Under the pieces are notes generated by a model. That model had not been told where the DNA came from and made no database searches. It saw nothing but the letters and a program-made list of their open reading frames with translations. DNA of 51,951 nt, taken from the NCBI GenBank assembly GCA_016946835.1, contig JACVTC010000205.1, positions 142,501 to 194,451 on the forward strand, given 5' to 3'. Within the stretch, counting starts at the first letter, position 1, and each line of letters begins with the position of its first letter. A program made the translations under genes and the position numbers. The stretch is from Neocallimastix lanati (nom. inval.) (taxonomy: Eukaryota > Neocallimastigomycota > Neocallimastigomycetes > Neocallimastigales > Neocallimastigaceae). Positions 1 through 12,840 of this stretch are shown here, in pieces.

Positions 1-614
1 TTATAATTATTAATACTACTATTACTACTGTTATTCATATTATACATAAAGAATGGATTACTAACATTTTGAGATGACATATTATTAGAACTAGAAGCTG
101 GAACCAATGCAGTACTAAAACTAGGATCTTCGGCAATTGGATACAATTGAGATGAATTATTATTTAAACCAAAACTATTATTATTAAAAATGGTGGAGGT
201 TGAAGATGGTAATGAATTATAATTAAAAGATGATGATGAGTCGGATACTGGAGTAAATATTGTTGAATTTGAATTTCGAAATCCAGAATTAAATCCATTG
301 GATGTATAATTAGATTCTGAATTATCAATAGATTCAAAGAAATCAACTTTGTTATTATCTTTTTTAAAAAAAGAAAAGAATAATAATTATAAATTTATAA
401 TTTTATGAAAATAATTTTAAATTAGTTTTTATAAATTAAACATTTACAAATTTTATTTTATTTTATTTTATTATATATATAAATATTTGTTATTAAATAT
501 ATTTTATTATTTTATTTTCATTTTTTTTTTTTATTATTTTTTTTTTTATCTTTGCTTATTTTATATATATATATATTATATTATATTTCTTATTTTTATT
601 CGTTCATTCCTTCA

Positions 615-645
<31 letters not shown>

Positions 646-1595
646 TATTTAACAGTTTATTTTAAAAACTTACCTATCTTTTTATTAGCATTTTCTATAT
701 AGGAATTATTATTAGATTCTTCAGTAGTCGATGTATCAATTAATTTATTAACTTTATTAGCACTCGTAGAAGCACCATTATCTTTTGAAACGAAGAAAGA
801 AGTATCCTTTACTGAATGATCATTTAAATTTTCACCATTTCTTTCTTTAAGTTCATTAGCTTTAATATTTTTTTCATTTAATTCTTCCATAGTATAATAT
901 TCATGGGCTTCGTTTGGAATGTATTTAAAATGGGTCATACCAAAATTAACTTCTAAAGTACATTCACCATTACTACCTAAATGAGGGAAGAACCGTTGCC
1001 TATGTAAAATATCTCCCGATATATTTTGAATATATTTACCATTTAAAGTAAAGAAAATTCTACCATTGGATGGATAGTAACCGATACCAACAACATCATT
1101 TTCATTAATAACCTGAGCATAAGCAACCACACTTCCGTTAGCATAAATTAAACCAGAGGAATGATAAGCAACCGTTCCACTTGTGGTTCCTGGAAGATCA
1201 GTTAACATATAACTAGATAAACCCAAACCAAAATATATTTGACTATCATTAATTTTAATTACTTTTATTTCATAGTAGTAAAATTCATTGGATATACAAA
1301 AAGGTTTACTAAAATAAAATGGAAGTTGAGTTTGAGTTGAAACCTTTTCTCCCTTTTTATTTTGAAATTTTAACTGTTGAATGCCATTATTTTGAATATA
1401 AGAATAAACCAATACATCATGACCTAAATATGCATTTGTAGTAGAACTTTCTACACTGATAAATTTCCAAGGACATGCTCTCTTTTTAATTTCTTTATAT
1501 TGCTTTTTAGTAATATCAAAGGAATTAGTATCACTAATATATTGTGACTTGGAATTCTTCTTATTTTTTCCTTTTAAAATTTTTAACATACCCAT
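1..1595 (-). CDS. SPRY-domain protein, two exons, 3' end outside window
   Basis: Coding sequence is complement(674..1595) joined to complement(1..358), about 426 visible residues, and it runs off the left edge. The junction is a phase-1 intron: exon 1 ends G, the donor is GTAAGT, the acceptor is AAG, and G+AT gives Asp followed by N-N-K-V-D-F-F in an open frame to base 1. Residues about 100-220 form a SPRY/B30.2 fold by motif: YYYEIKV (106-112), YFGLGL (121-126), LPGTTSGTVAYHSSG (134-148), NDVVGIGYYPSNGRIFFTLNG (166-186) and FFPHLG..CTLEVNFG (202-219). The order and wording resemble the SPRY of Ssh4/Ear1-type Rsp5 ubiquitin-ligase adaptors and RanBPM-like proteins, which bind partner proteins. 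I see no transmembrane segment or PPxY motif in the visible part, so adaptor function is not shown. The tail is Asn/Ser-rich low complexity. The start ATG at 1595 is the first in frame after AT-only sequence. Confidence 0.88.
359..673 (-). other. Intron of the SPRY gene (phase 1)
   Basis: This 315-bp, very AT-rich intron has donor GTAAGT at 673-668 and acceptor AAG ending at 359 on the minus strand. Removing it joins two frames with no stop. Reading through instead gives a stop within five codons. Its sequence is mostly poly-A on the coding strand, with TATA runs. Confidence 0.85.
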
Positions 1596-3040
1596 TTTTT
1601 TTTATTGCTTTATTATATTTATTTATTCTCTTTTTTTATTTTTATTTTATTTTTTTTTTTTTAACTTTATTTTTTTTTTTTTTGTAAAATTATTATCAAG
1701 TTTAATAATAATTAAAGAGTAAAAAAAAATAAAAATAAAAATTTATTAATTTTAGTTTATCTTTATTGATATAAATTAATATTTTATATATAAAATTACT
1801 GTATATCTAAATAGGAAAAAAAATAATTATTATAGTAATATTTACCTTCTTTAAAAGTTTTTAAATAAATTATTATATATATATTTTTTTGTTTTAGTTA
1901 ATTGTATTATAATTTTATTTTTACCTTAAATAACCAAAACATTTTTATCTTTAAAGAAAAATATTTCAATTATTAAAATAAAAACATAATAAACGTTATT
2001 AATTTAAATTAATAATTTTTATGTTATAAAATAAAATAAAAGAATAATTAAAACAATTATTAATTTTATATTTAATAAGTTTTTCTTTATCTTTTACTTA
2101 TTTAATTAGTTATGATTAAACAATTAATTTGTAGTTGTAATCTTTATACTACGTATCAATATTTAAATATATTTATTATATATTCAAAATAATATTGAAA
2201 TTAATATATAAATTCAACTACTATAAAAAATATTTTTTTATAGTTTTTTCTTTTTTTAAGAAATACTTAATTTATTTTTAATTTTTAAACTAGATTACTG
2301 AATACTTTATTATTATTATTATTATTATTATTTTTAATATTAATTCAACAATTGTTTATATTTTGATTATTTCATCAATATTTTTAAAGAGATAAAATTA
2401 TATTTTTAAATATTATTAATGTGAAATTTTAATTTTATTGTTTGTTGAAATATAAAATTAAAATGACTTAATAATGTAATTGTAAATTATTTTTTGTTCA
2501 ATTTAAAAAAAAAAAAAAAAAAAATATCGTCTAAAAAATATAAATGTATTTTTTTTTTTTTTTTATATTTTATTTTACATTATAATATATAAATAAAACG
2601 TATAAATGTACAAGTATTTACTTATTAATAATATCAATTATAATTTATTTTTTTTAAGATTTAATAATTATAATTATTATATCTTAAAATAAATTATAAC
2701 GTTTATACAGTAATGAAAGGTATATTTTAAAAGGGAATATTTTTAATAGTTTAAATTTTTTTTTTTTTTTTCTTAAAAAAAAAAAAAAAAAAAACTAAAA
2801 TATAAAAAAGAAGAATTTATATATATATAAGTGATTAAATAAAAATAATAAAAGAATAAACCTTTTTTTTTTTTTTTTTTTTTTGTAGAGTTTAAATATT
2901 TTAATATTTCATGCTTTATAAATACATATTAAAAAATAAATAAATTAGTTATTCATTAAATCTTATTAGAAGATTAATTTATCCTTAATAATACTACTAA
3001 TATATTCTCTACTATGAAAAATATATTTAAATTTTAAAAA
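1596..3040. other. Non-coding AT-rich intergenic DNA
   Basis: This stretch is upstream of the SPRY gene. It holds homopolymer T and A runs (for example about 2503-2523 and 2756-2793) and mixed A/T sequence with stops in all frames. I see no gene, RNA or recognisable promoter motif beyond A/T tracts. Confidence 0.7.
2639..2699. repeat. AT-rich near-palindrome
   Basis: The segment reads TTATAATTTATTTT at the left and AAATAAATTATAA at the right, with TTTAAGAT and ATCTTAAA further in, around a centre near 2669. A run of extra T residues in the left arm interrupts perfect symmetry. Confidence 0.6.
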
Positions 3041-3154
3041 TTATTTATTATTTATTTATTTATTTATTTATTATTTTTTATTTATTTATTATTTTTTATT
3101 TATTATTATTTATTTATTTATTATTATTATTTATTATTTATTTATTTATTTATA
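3041..3154. repeat. Mixed TTTA/TTA simple repeat
   Basis: This is an irregular array of TTTA and TTA units with T-run interruptions. Confidence 0.8.
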
Positions 3155-3658
3155 TATAAAATATAATAGTAAAAAAACATACATATATAACTAAATATAT
3201 ATATAAATATATAATTTACTATTATATATTTTAAATTTACTATTATTTTATTTATTTATTGACATAATTGTAATATATTATAATGAAGTAATAATTAATA
3301 ATACTAATGATAATAATTAAACAATAAATAAAATCAAAAGTTCAATGAACTTTAAATTGAATCTTAATTAAATAATTATCGTACTACATTATTATTTAAT
3401 TAGTTATTTATTATTTATTTATTTATTTATTAATAATTAATGTTCAACCTCTGTTTATTAATTATATATTAAAATGTCTAATAATTTTATTAAATTTTTT
3501 AGTATTATAAAAAGAAATACTACCGAAAAAATAAAATTATTAAATAAAAAATGTTCAAAAAATAAAAAGAATAATAAAAAAAAAATATAAAATAATTAAT
3601 AATAAATAATACTAACAATAATGATTAATAGATAATTAAATAATAATACTAACAATAA

Positions 3659-3963
3659 TAAATAATAAATAATAAATAATAAATAATAAATAATAAATAA
3701 TTGAATAATAAATAATAAATAATTGAATAATAAATAATAAATAATAAATAATAATTAAATAAATAATAAATAATAAATAAAAAATAATTAAATAAAAAAT
3801 AATAAATAATAAATAATAAATAATAAATAATAAATAATAAATAATAAATAATAAATAATGGAATAATAATTGAATAATAAATAATAAATAATAAATAATA
3901 AATAATAAATAATAAATAATAAATAATAAATAATAAATAATAAATAATAAATAATAAATAATA
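3659..3963. repeat. (AATAAAT)n heptamer satellite, short array
   Basis: About 300 bp of tandem AATAAAT units with occasional TTGAATA variants. It is the same 7-bp unit as the large array at 16858-18190 and the arrays at 12432 and 29856. Seven is not a multiple of three, so three units make a 21-bp frame cycle. This creates a long open frame of LLFIIYY repeats that is not a gene. Confidence 0.9.
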
Positions 3964-4709
3964 AAAATAAAATTTTATTTTCATTTTTAATTGATTTCTA
4001 AAATAAATTCATTTCTAAATAAAATTAATATAAATAATATATTATGAGTATAATTGTAGATTATTCTTATTATATGTCTATTATATTCTATTTTACTATC
4101 TTCAATTGATTTCTAATTTATTAAAAAGTAAATATTATTTTATAAAAAAATTTTTAAAGTTTTAATTTTTTTTTTATTTTCTTTTGTATTTAATTTCCAT
4201 TTCTAAATTAATTAATTAATTAATTAATATTTAGAAATTATATTTAATTCAATTTAAAACTTTAATTAAACTACTTAATATTATTATTTGTTAGTGTACC
4301 TTTTCTTTAATATATTTCTATCTACTGTAATATACACACATCATATAAATGAATAATCTTCAATAAAATAATTTAAATGGAATCTATTCCAATGTAAAAT
4401 ATAATTTCTTCTTTTTTATACCTTCATAAATATTATTTATATATTATTAGATAGTACCATTTAAAATGAACAAAAGTAACAAAATATATAAAAGAAACAA
4501 TTATTCAAGAGAATATATAATAATTATATTTAATAATTAATAATTGTTATATAATATAAAATTATTTTTATTAAAATAAATAGTATAATTAAAGATCGAT
4601 CTTTTACTTTTTTTTACCAAAAAAAAAAATATTTATTCTATGTACCATTTGTGTACTATTTAGGAGGGGTAAAAAAAAAAATTTTTTAAAGTTTTTTTAT
4701 TTGCTTTTA

Positions 4710-4712
4710 TAT

Positions 4713-4771
<59 letters not shown>

Positions 4772-4776
4772 TCTAT

Positions 4777-4855
<79 letters not shown>

Positions 4856-4857
4856 TT
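4710..4857. repeat. (ATTT)n tetranucleotide microsatellite
   Basis: About 37 nearly uninterrupted ATTT units, with one ATCT variant near 4770. Confidence 0.9.
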
Positions 4858-6180
4858 AAATTTTAATTTAAATTAAGAAATCAAAATAAAAAAAAAATAA
4901 TATAACCATAAACGACAATATGTGAGTAAATAAATATCATAAATTTGATTTAATTTTTTATTTTATTTATTTATATAAAAATAAAATTATATCAACATTT
5001 TGTAATACTTTAAGTTAAACTTTAATAAATATTATATATTATATTGTTTTATTTATTGCATATTGTAACAGTTCAATTAAAATGAATAGAAATCATCCAA
5101 TATATTTAACTTTTTAAACTTCATTTTTCAAAGTAGTACAAAAGTTCTTAATTAATTTTAATTTATAGTATTGTTCAGCCAATCATTTATTTAAATAATA
5201 TATAATGTTAAGATCCACTTTATTTTATATTTTAATTTTTATTTTATTTTATTTTTTTTTATTTTTATGAAAATATAAAATTATCTATATAAAATAGTTC
5301 ATTATTAACACTTTATATCAAATACTTTTCATTATTTTTATTATAAAAGAGATTTAAAAAAAAAAAAAAAAAGGTATTAAAATTATAATTAATATATAGT
5401 TTTATAATAAAGTAAACTAATTTAAAAAAATAGATGTAAAAAAGTATAAAAAATAAAGCAAATAAAAATAATAAAAAAATGAAAAAAAAAAAAAAAAAAA
5501 CTTATGTATATAATATATATAATAAATATATTTTAATAAATAATTTCTAATTTTTTTTTTTATATTTTTAAAATATGTGTAAATCATTAAGTGATAATTT
5601 TTTTTAATAAAATATAAAATCTATTAGAATAATAATATATATTTTATAAAATACCTAAATTTAAAATATAATTAATCTTATCATTATCATCGTAATTCTT
5701 CTATATCATTAATTCTCATTATTATATTTAATCCATAATAAGAAAACATAAAACTGAACAGCAGTGTGACATTTCCCAGTTATATAAGAGAGAGAATTGT
5801 CGTTGAACTTTTTTTTTTTTTTCAATCAAAGAGAACTGCAACAGTTCTTTTGTAAATAATTTAAATAATAAATATTCCTTACATCAAAAAGTCTCCAAAA
5901 GAATGAAAAGAATTAATTACAGCCAATGAAATAAATTAAAGCTTAAATACATACTAAAATAAATCATATATTAGGAAAATAAGAAAATTTTAGAATATTC
6001 CTTTAATAATAATTATTCCTTTCAAAATGTTAATAAAAAAATTAATAAAATAATTAAAATAAATAGATAAAATAATTAAAATAAATAAATAAAATAATTA
6101 AAATAAATAGATAAAATAATTAAAAATATTCATGAGAAGTTTAAAAAAAAAAACTTTTTTTATTCATAAAATCATAATAA
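4858..6180. other. Non-coding AT-rich DNA with one more complex island
   Basis: No gene is visible. The only sequence of ordinary complexity lies at about 5750-5870. It contains a perfect hairpin at 5832-5848 (AGAACTG, loop CAA, CAGTTCT) followed by a T run. Its function is unknown. Confidence 0.6.
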
Positions 6181-6199
6181 AACTAATAATAAATATATT

Positions 6200-6537
6200 T
6201 TTTTATTTATTTACTATTCAATTATTTATTTATTTATTATTCAATTATTTATTTATTTATTTATTAATTTTATATAATACAAATTTATTATTATTATTAT
6301 TTATTATTATTATTATTTATTATTATTTTATTATTATTATTTTATTATTATTATTTTATTATTATTATTATATTAATTACATTGTTTTTAAAAAAAATGC
6401 AATCCTTATATTAATTTTATTATTGTTTTAATTAAAATAGATTCTTTTATAATAAATTTATTATTATTATTTATTATTATTATTTATTATTATTTATTAT
6501 TATTATTATTTATTATTATCATTTTTAGTACATTTTT

Positions 6538-6568
<31 letters not shown>

Positions 6569-6577
6569 TTATTATTA

Positions 6578-6648
<71 letters not shown>

Positions 6649-6900
6649 TTTATTATATAAATTTTTAAATGGTAATAACTACTGAATCTAGTAAAATTCA
6701 ATTAAAAGGAATAATAGAACAATTAAAACTTAATATTATTATTTTATTTTTATTATTATTTATTTTTATTATTTTATTATTTTTTTTTATTTTATTATTA
6801 TTATTTATTTATTTATTTATTTTTATTATTATTATTACATTCTTATATTCTTATTATTATTCATTTTTATTTTATTATTATTATTTATTATTATTATTGA
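6200..6900. repeat. TTA/TTTA-rich microsatellite block
   Basis: This is a series of (TTA)n arrays, longest about 6531-6653, mixed with TTTA units. Open frames here encode only Leu/Ile/Phe/Tyr runs and are artefacts. Confidence 0.85.
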
Positions 6901-7116
6901 CATAGAATTTTTATAACTAATAATTATTATAATAAATAATATATATATATATATAAACACAAATAAATATATAAATAAAAAACATTTTATTTTCTACCAG
7001 TTATATTAGTGAAAATATAACATTTTAATATACGAATAATTTTTAGAGAGAAAATTAATTATTTTTATTAGTGTTTAAGTTTTAAATATATTTATATAAT
7101 TATTATAAAATAATTA

Positions 7117-7165
7117 TTTCATAAAAGACCCCTAACCCTAACCAACACAACGTTCCTTTATGAAA
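7117..7165. other. Telomere-like CCCTAACCCTAACC in the loop of an inverted repeat
   Basis: CCCCTAACCCTAACC at 7129-7143 lies between a perfect 9-bp inverted repeat, TTTCATAAA (7117-7125) and TTTATGAAA (7157-7165). Two CCCTAA units match the common fungal/animal telomere repeat, but the run is too short to be telomeric DNA. It could be a short interstitial relic, a template-like sequence in an RNA, or chance. See findings. Confidence 0.5.
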
Positions 7166-7429
7166 AATTCTTTAATTTATATACCCTTTATTCATAAATA
7201 AATTTAGCAATAAATGACTAGTTATCAATTGATGAAAAAATGGTCATCCTCTGGTGAATTTACTTTTAAATTTTTTCTTTTTTATATTATTCGATAAACT
7301 AAATTTTTATATTTTTCTGGTAAGGCATGACTTTTTCCTCTTCAAAAGGTGACTTAGAAGCTGTCTTTAAATTGTCAGAAAAAGCAAAATAAACTTAAAA
7401 AAAAAAAAAAAAAAAAAAAGAATTATACT
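7166..7429. other. Moderately complex DNA, nothing identified
   Basis: This stretch is less AT-extreme than its left flank and has stops in all frames. It may be the 5' part of the adjacent gypsy remnant. Confidence 0.35.
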
Positions 7430-7814
7430 TTTTTTTCATATTATGGATTCTTCGGATGAATTTTCTCTTACTGATAGACAGAAGAAATGAGTTATTCTTT
7501 CAACCATAGTTCCGTAATATTTAAATTAATGTAAAGAAGTTTGTTATGATAATCTGAATTGTTCTCAAGAGGAGTTTTTGAAAAAAGAAATATCATTCTA
7601 ATAATTATTTTAAAAGAAAAATATAATTCTTTTTTTAATAAAAAAAACCTTTTATATGTAATGATATTACCAAAAATAATTATAAAAAAAGATAAATTTT
7701 ATTCGGATATAGAAGAACTTACTGACTCCTTTGCAAACATGTGTTTAAATGTATGTTACAGTTGAAATCAAAGAAGTTATAATGTTCGTTTTTGAAAAAA
7801 TGAATTTACTTTTG

Positions 7815-7850
<36 letters not shown>

Positions 7851-9250
7851 CGGAAAAATTATAATATAATCATTAAAAATTATTAAAGGGAAGTTCTCAA
7901 TCTTCCAGAATCTTTTCCAAAATTGATAACATACATGATGAAGAATTTAAAAAAAAAAATTGGTAAATGTAATAAAAAGATAATTGACGAAGTTAGTAAT
8001 CGATCTTTAAATTCTTCTCTTCAAAGTCAAAACTCTTCATTAAATTTTGATAGAGACAACCCTTTAATTTCTGATGTTACAAAATATTTAAACTATGCTG
8101 TTGAAAAATATATTTTCCAATAATCAAATCGATATTAATTTTTCCCTTTCTAAAGAAATAATAAAATAAATTTATGTTGTAGATAAAAATAAAGATGGAT
8201 TTATTAGCTAATGTTTCAGGGCTCATAGATAATTTAGTAATTAAAGTTGATTCTAAGGTCAATGTAATAAATAATTATTTTTAATCTAGAATATCAGAGA
8301 TGTACCCTGCAATTTCAAAGAAAAAAAAAAAAACATACTTTAAATTAACAAATAATCAAGTAATTTCATCAAATACTGTTGTTTCTTTATGTCTGAACTT
8401 TAATTATCTCAAAATACATTCCTTTCTTTGGATTTTAAGTAACGATGACTATTACCCTCAAAAAAGAAAATAGACTTCATATTGATCCCGACGACGATAA
8501 TTTATACATGAAAACCCATCAATGAATAATCTAATTAAACTTTGACCATGTAAAATTTGCATGGATCAATCTATTGTTCAAAAAAAAAAAAAAAAAAAGA
8601 AGTTAATAAATTATTTGATCATGGATTAATTGTTCCTTCTCACCGAGCTTTACCATTTATAGACGAATTATTGGAATCAGTTCATGTTGCAAATACATTA
8701 TGTGCAATTGATTTATTCTTTGGCTATCACCAGATTCCAGTATATCCTCAGGATGTAGAAAGGACTACTTTTACATAAAATTTAGCAATCATAAAATTGT
8801 GGTTATGTCATTTGATCTTACGAATACGCCAACTTCATATCAACAAGAAATGAACCTCATTATTATTTCTCTCCCATTAAAAAATCCATGTTTATTCACC
8901 TAGCTTTGAACAATATCTGAAAGATTTATAAGCTGTATTTACATTGCTATGCATTCATAAAATTATGAAAAAGGTTAAGAATAATATATTCGTTGATATA
9001 TTATCCATGATTCCTTCTGATAACGTACCTTCTATTAATATCATCAAAGATGTTCTTAATGATAATATCCTTAATTTCTAACGAAGATAGTTCCATCTCC
9101 TTTTCTTGATAATGTTAAAAATAAATTGACTTCCATTGGTAGTAATATATTTTTATCGTTTTCATGACAAAATTCCTAAAGTTGTTGTTGACAACTCCAT
9201 AAAATATAATATTATTTCTAAAGTTCATCTTGTCAGATGACTAAAACACT
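7430..9250 (+). mobile_element. Decayed Ty3/gypsy retrotransposon fragment (gag-like region, RT)
   Basis: Plus-strand coding relics are interrupted by stops, frameshifts and poly-A insertions. From 8599 the reading KEVNKLFDHGLIVPS, then PFIDELLESVH and CAIDLFFGYHQIPV, is the gypsy reverse transcriptase fingers/palm. After a stop and frameshift at about 8775, VVMSFDLTNTPTSYQQEMN follows. The block that would carry the YxDD catalytic box is missing. At 8909 a relic of the form FEQYLKDL-AVFTLLCIHKI resumes the thumb, and about 8966-9080 may be an RNase H/linker relic. The part at 7430-8550 has short open pieces, probably gag, not recognisable by motif. No LTRs were found. An A run of about 18 at 8581-8598 sits inside the coding relic. 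Confidence 0.8.
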
Positions 9251-9289
9251 TTCAAAAATTAAAAAAAAAAAATTATTGGACTAGAATAA

Positions 9290-9890
9290 AAAAAAAATAA
9301 TGTGGATAAAATTTATTAAATCTTGTTTAAAATGTCTTTCAATTTAACCATCGGTCTGTGGGTGATAGGCTTCAGAAAGTATAGATTTAACATGAAATAG
9401 CTCTAGGGAAATGAGAGAATAATTTTTAATTAAATTGTCTTCTGCCACCAGTAACAAGGATTCCATAGAGTAAAAAATTTTTTTGGTCAAAAAATTAATT
9501 GAAAAGTTTCCTCAGAGAAAAGAAATTTAGATAGAGAAAATGAATTAATTCATTTTTAATTCATCTTGGTAAAACGATCAATTTCAGAAAGAAAGAATGA
9601 CAGAAAAGCCATTCGAATAGGAAAGGTCTGTAACAAAGTCCATGGAAATGGAAATGGAACTCCAAGGTCTAACAGGAATTGAAAGTGGTTGGAATTAGGC
9701 GTAAAATAAGGTTTATGTCTTGAAGATTTATTTCTATTGTAAATATCACAAGATTTAACTAAAAGCTTAATATCATTTCTAAATAATTTCCACCAAAACT
9801 TTCTGCTAATAAATTTGGAGGTCTTAGAAAATACCCGAAATGATCCTCAATTATAGAGGATTAATAATGGCTCTTCCTTTTATATTTAAG
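9290..9890 (-). mobile_element. Decayed Ty3/gypsy integrase fragment, opposite orientation
   Basis: Read on the minus strand from about 9890 down, the relic follows a gypsy integrase in order. First is an HFG...SKTSKFISRKFWWKLF zinc-binding region. Next is VKSCDIYNRNKSSRHKPY, where the usual second Cys is Tyr. Then comes [18 protein letters not shown], carrying the first catalytic Asp region. Last is SEAYHPQTDG at about 9347-9373, followed by a stop in place of Gln. Stops and frameshifts are scattered through it. Its orientation is opposite to the RT fragment just left, so these are two insertions or a rearranged one. Confidence 0.82.
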
Positions 9891-10402
9891 TAATACTTTT
9901 TTTATGACTGTTTAAAAATAAGTTTATCATAAAGTTGTTGTATGATATCTGAAATATTAAGTGTGTGTTAACATTCTTTTCTAATTGAAACACTAATATT
10001 AATAAAAAAAAAGCAATTATAATAAAGTTAATAATAATCAAAATACATTCTCATTTAAAATGTACAAAAAAAAAAGTACAAATAAACCAATAAGTAATAA
10101 AGAAATTTTTTTTTAAAAATTTGTTTCAAAATTCTGAACATTTGATACATATTAAAAAAAATAAAATAATTAAAAAAAAAAAAAAAAAAAAAGTTAAAAA
10201 CTCATAAAGTATGACAACTTATCCTAGTATATCGAGTAAAAGAAAATAAATAATATAAAAGATGAAAGTTAAAACACTCATAATATAAAGTAAAAAACAA
10301 AAAAAAATAGTAAAAATGTATAAAAGAAAAAAAATTTAAATATTCAAAAAACTCAAATGAATAAGATAACTATTATATAAAATTATATAATATATATATA
10401 TA

Positions 10403-10403
<1 letters not shown>

Positions 10404-10452
<49 letters not shown>

Positions 10453-10484
10453 GTATTAGTATTAGTATTACTATTACTATTATT
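10404..10484. repeat. (ATT)n microsatellite grading into (AGTATT)n
   Basis: Tandem ATT units are followed by AGTATT and ACTATT hexamer variants. Confidence 0.85.
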
Positions 10485-10858
10485 AAATACAAAAACAAAA
10501 AGAACATACTAAATATTATATATTTTAAAATTCTATATTTAAAAAAAAATCTTAAATTTGATGGTATAAAAATAATAATATAAAATATGTATATATTTAA
10601 AATAAAAAAGATAGACTATATAAATAAAATAGTAATAATAATAATAATATTATTATTATTATTACATAGTTATAATAATCAATTCATTATAATAAAAAAT
10701 ATAAATATAAAAAAAATTTATTATATAAATTAGCCATCCCTTCATAAAAAAAAAAAAAGAAGCAAAAAAAATAAACTTTTAAAATTATTAAAATTTCAAA
10801 TTTTACTGCATCATTTAAATATATAATATTTTTAATAAATTTTTTTATCATTGTTTTT

Positions 10859-10897
<39 letters not shown>

Positions 10898-11610
10898 GTA
10901 TCATTAAAGCTTAAAGCTAAATAAACTTTATTTAATTAATGTCTTATTTTATTATACTTTTTAAGAATACTAATTTTTCTTTTTTTATGTTATAAAATCT
11001 TATTTATAATAAGCCAATAAAAGTATTAGAAGTAGCATACCAAATTTATTGTAATTTTTATTTAAAAAAAAAAAACTTATTCATTAGGCCCTTTATATTA
11101 AAAAAAAAATTTTTTTTTTTTGAATAATTAAAATAAACTTTTTATTTTAAAATAGTTTATAATGTCATTAGCTCTTATTAAAGATATTATAATTGCCTGT
11201 TTTTTGAAATTAAATCATTCTTTATTAATTATCCAATTTATATATTAAATATTAAATTAAAAGAAAAAGTAATAATTATTGGTATATATATAGTATAAAA
11301 AAAAAAAAAAAAAAAAAAAAGATAAACAGATAAACTATAAATTATTTAACTAATATTTTCTTTTTTTTTTTTTTTTTTTTTTAACAATAAAAAAGAAAAA
11401 ATAATAATATTATTTTTCAATCTATAATCTAAATAATAATTATATTAAAAATAATAACATCTTGATTTTTAAGTTAATTCACACTTGTCTCCCGACTTAT
11501 TAAGAGTTTTTTAAAAGCATTTTTGAACAGAACCGCAAACTTTTATTATGTTATAATTCTTATGTTTATTATTATAGTAAGTTTGCATCAAATAATCAAT
11601 AAAACATTTA

Positions 11611-11643
<33 letters not shown>

Positions 11644-11876
11644 AAAGTTAAAACAATTAATAAAAAAATTAATTTAAATAGATAATTTTAATCAATTTTA
11701 AAATTTGTTATAAAAAAAAAATATAAGTAAAATAAAAGTAAATTTTTATAAAAAAAATTTAATATAAAAAGTATTAATTTATTAATTACTAAATAGTATT
11801 TCATCATCATTATTACTAGATACACCTTTATTACAATTATTAAATTGTATTTGAATTTCATTCAATAGAGTAGAAA

Positions 11877-11910
<34 letters not shown>

Positions 11911-12431
11911 TATACATATTTTAGAATAAATTAAGAGATATTATTTCAATAATCTATTTATGTAGTGTAGTTAATTAAGTAATTATTAATTTATTTATTA
12001 TTTTTAAGAGTGTATGTAATGAATATGTTAATGAATATTGACAATTCATTAATTATTATAATGGGTATCATTACATTTAATTCATATACTGTTAAACAAT
12101 ATATATATATGTTTATATAAATATTATATTTTTTTTTTAACATAGTTTTTAAACTTTTAGCTATATAATTAAGATTTATTTATTATGAACAACCAATTAT
12201 ATAACTATACATGTTAATATTTTCATAAAAAAATAAAAAATAACCCAAACGCAATATATAAGCAATTCATTATTTCTAATTCATTAGATAATCATTTATA
12301 TAATATTTTTTATACCTATAAAACTACTTAACTCATTTGAATTCCAAAATGTCTCTTAATTCCATATATTTAAAATGTGTTATTTATTATTTAATATTTT
12401 TTAAGAAAAATAATACAAATAAAATAAAATA

Positions 12432-12474
12432 ATAAATAATAAATAATAAATAATAAATAATAAATAATAAATAA
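12432..12474. repeat. Short (AATAAAT)n array
   Basis: About six copies of the same heptamer as in the large satellite at 16858-18190. Confidence 0.85.
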
Positions 12475-12840
12475 ATATTAAATATTAAATAATTAAATAT
12501 ACTGTTCTAACCTTTTTAAATTTAAGAATTTTAATGTAGGGTTAGCCACAAATTGTAATTGTATCATAATTATTTTAATACGTAATAAAAACAAATTTTG
12601 ATTTTTTAAAAATTGAATTAGTATTTATAAACAAATAAATAATTACTATATAAAAATTTTTTAAATTCAAATCATTCATTTTAATTATTTTATATGTAAT
12701 CCATGAACAATAAATTTTATAATATAATGAAAAAAAAATAATATAATAATAAGTAAATAGTAATAAATATATTAATAAATCAATATCGTATTTGAAAAAG
12801 TAGAAAATATAAAGGAATACCTCTTCTTCGAAAATGTCAA

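Larger units (their letters stand above)
9891..12840. other. Non-coding AT-rich DNA
   Basis: Homopolymer runs, an ATT microsatellite and short AT palindromes fill this stretch. A mildly complex patch at 11460-11590 holds GCAAACTT and AAGTTTGC as distant inverted arms. On the minus strand at about 11790-11875 a 30-codon open piece (STLLNEIQIQFNNCNKG...) ends at a double stop but has no supporting context. I see no gene. Confidence 0.6.

Noticed and set aside
3649-3984. 111-codon minus-strand open frame
   Set aside because: Same heptamer artefact.
11790-11875. Short minus-strand open piece STLLNEIQIQFNNCNKG
   Set aside because: Only about 30 codons, no acceptor site or neighbour exon found. 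Chance cannot be excluded.
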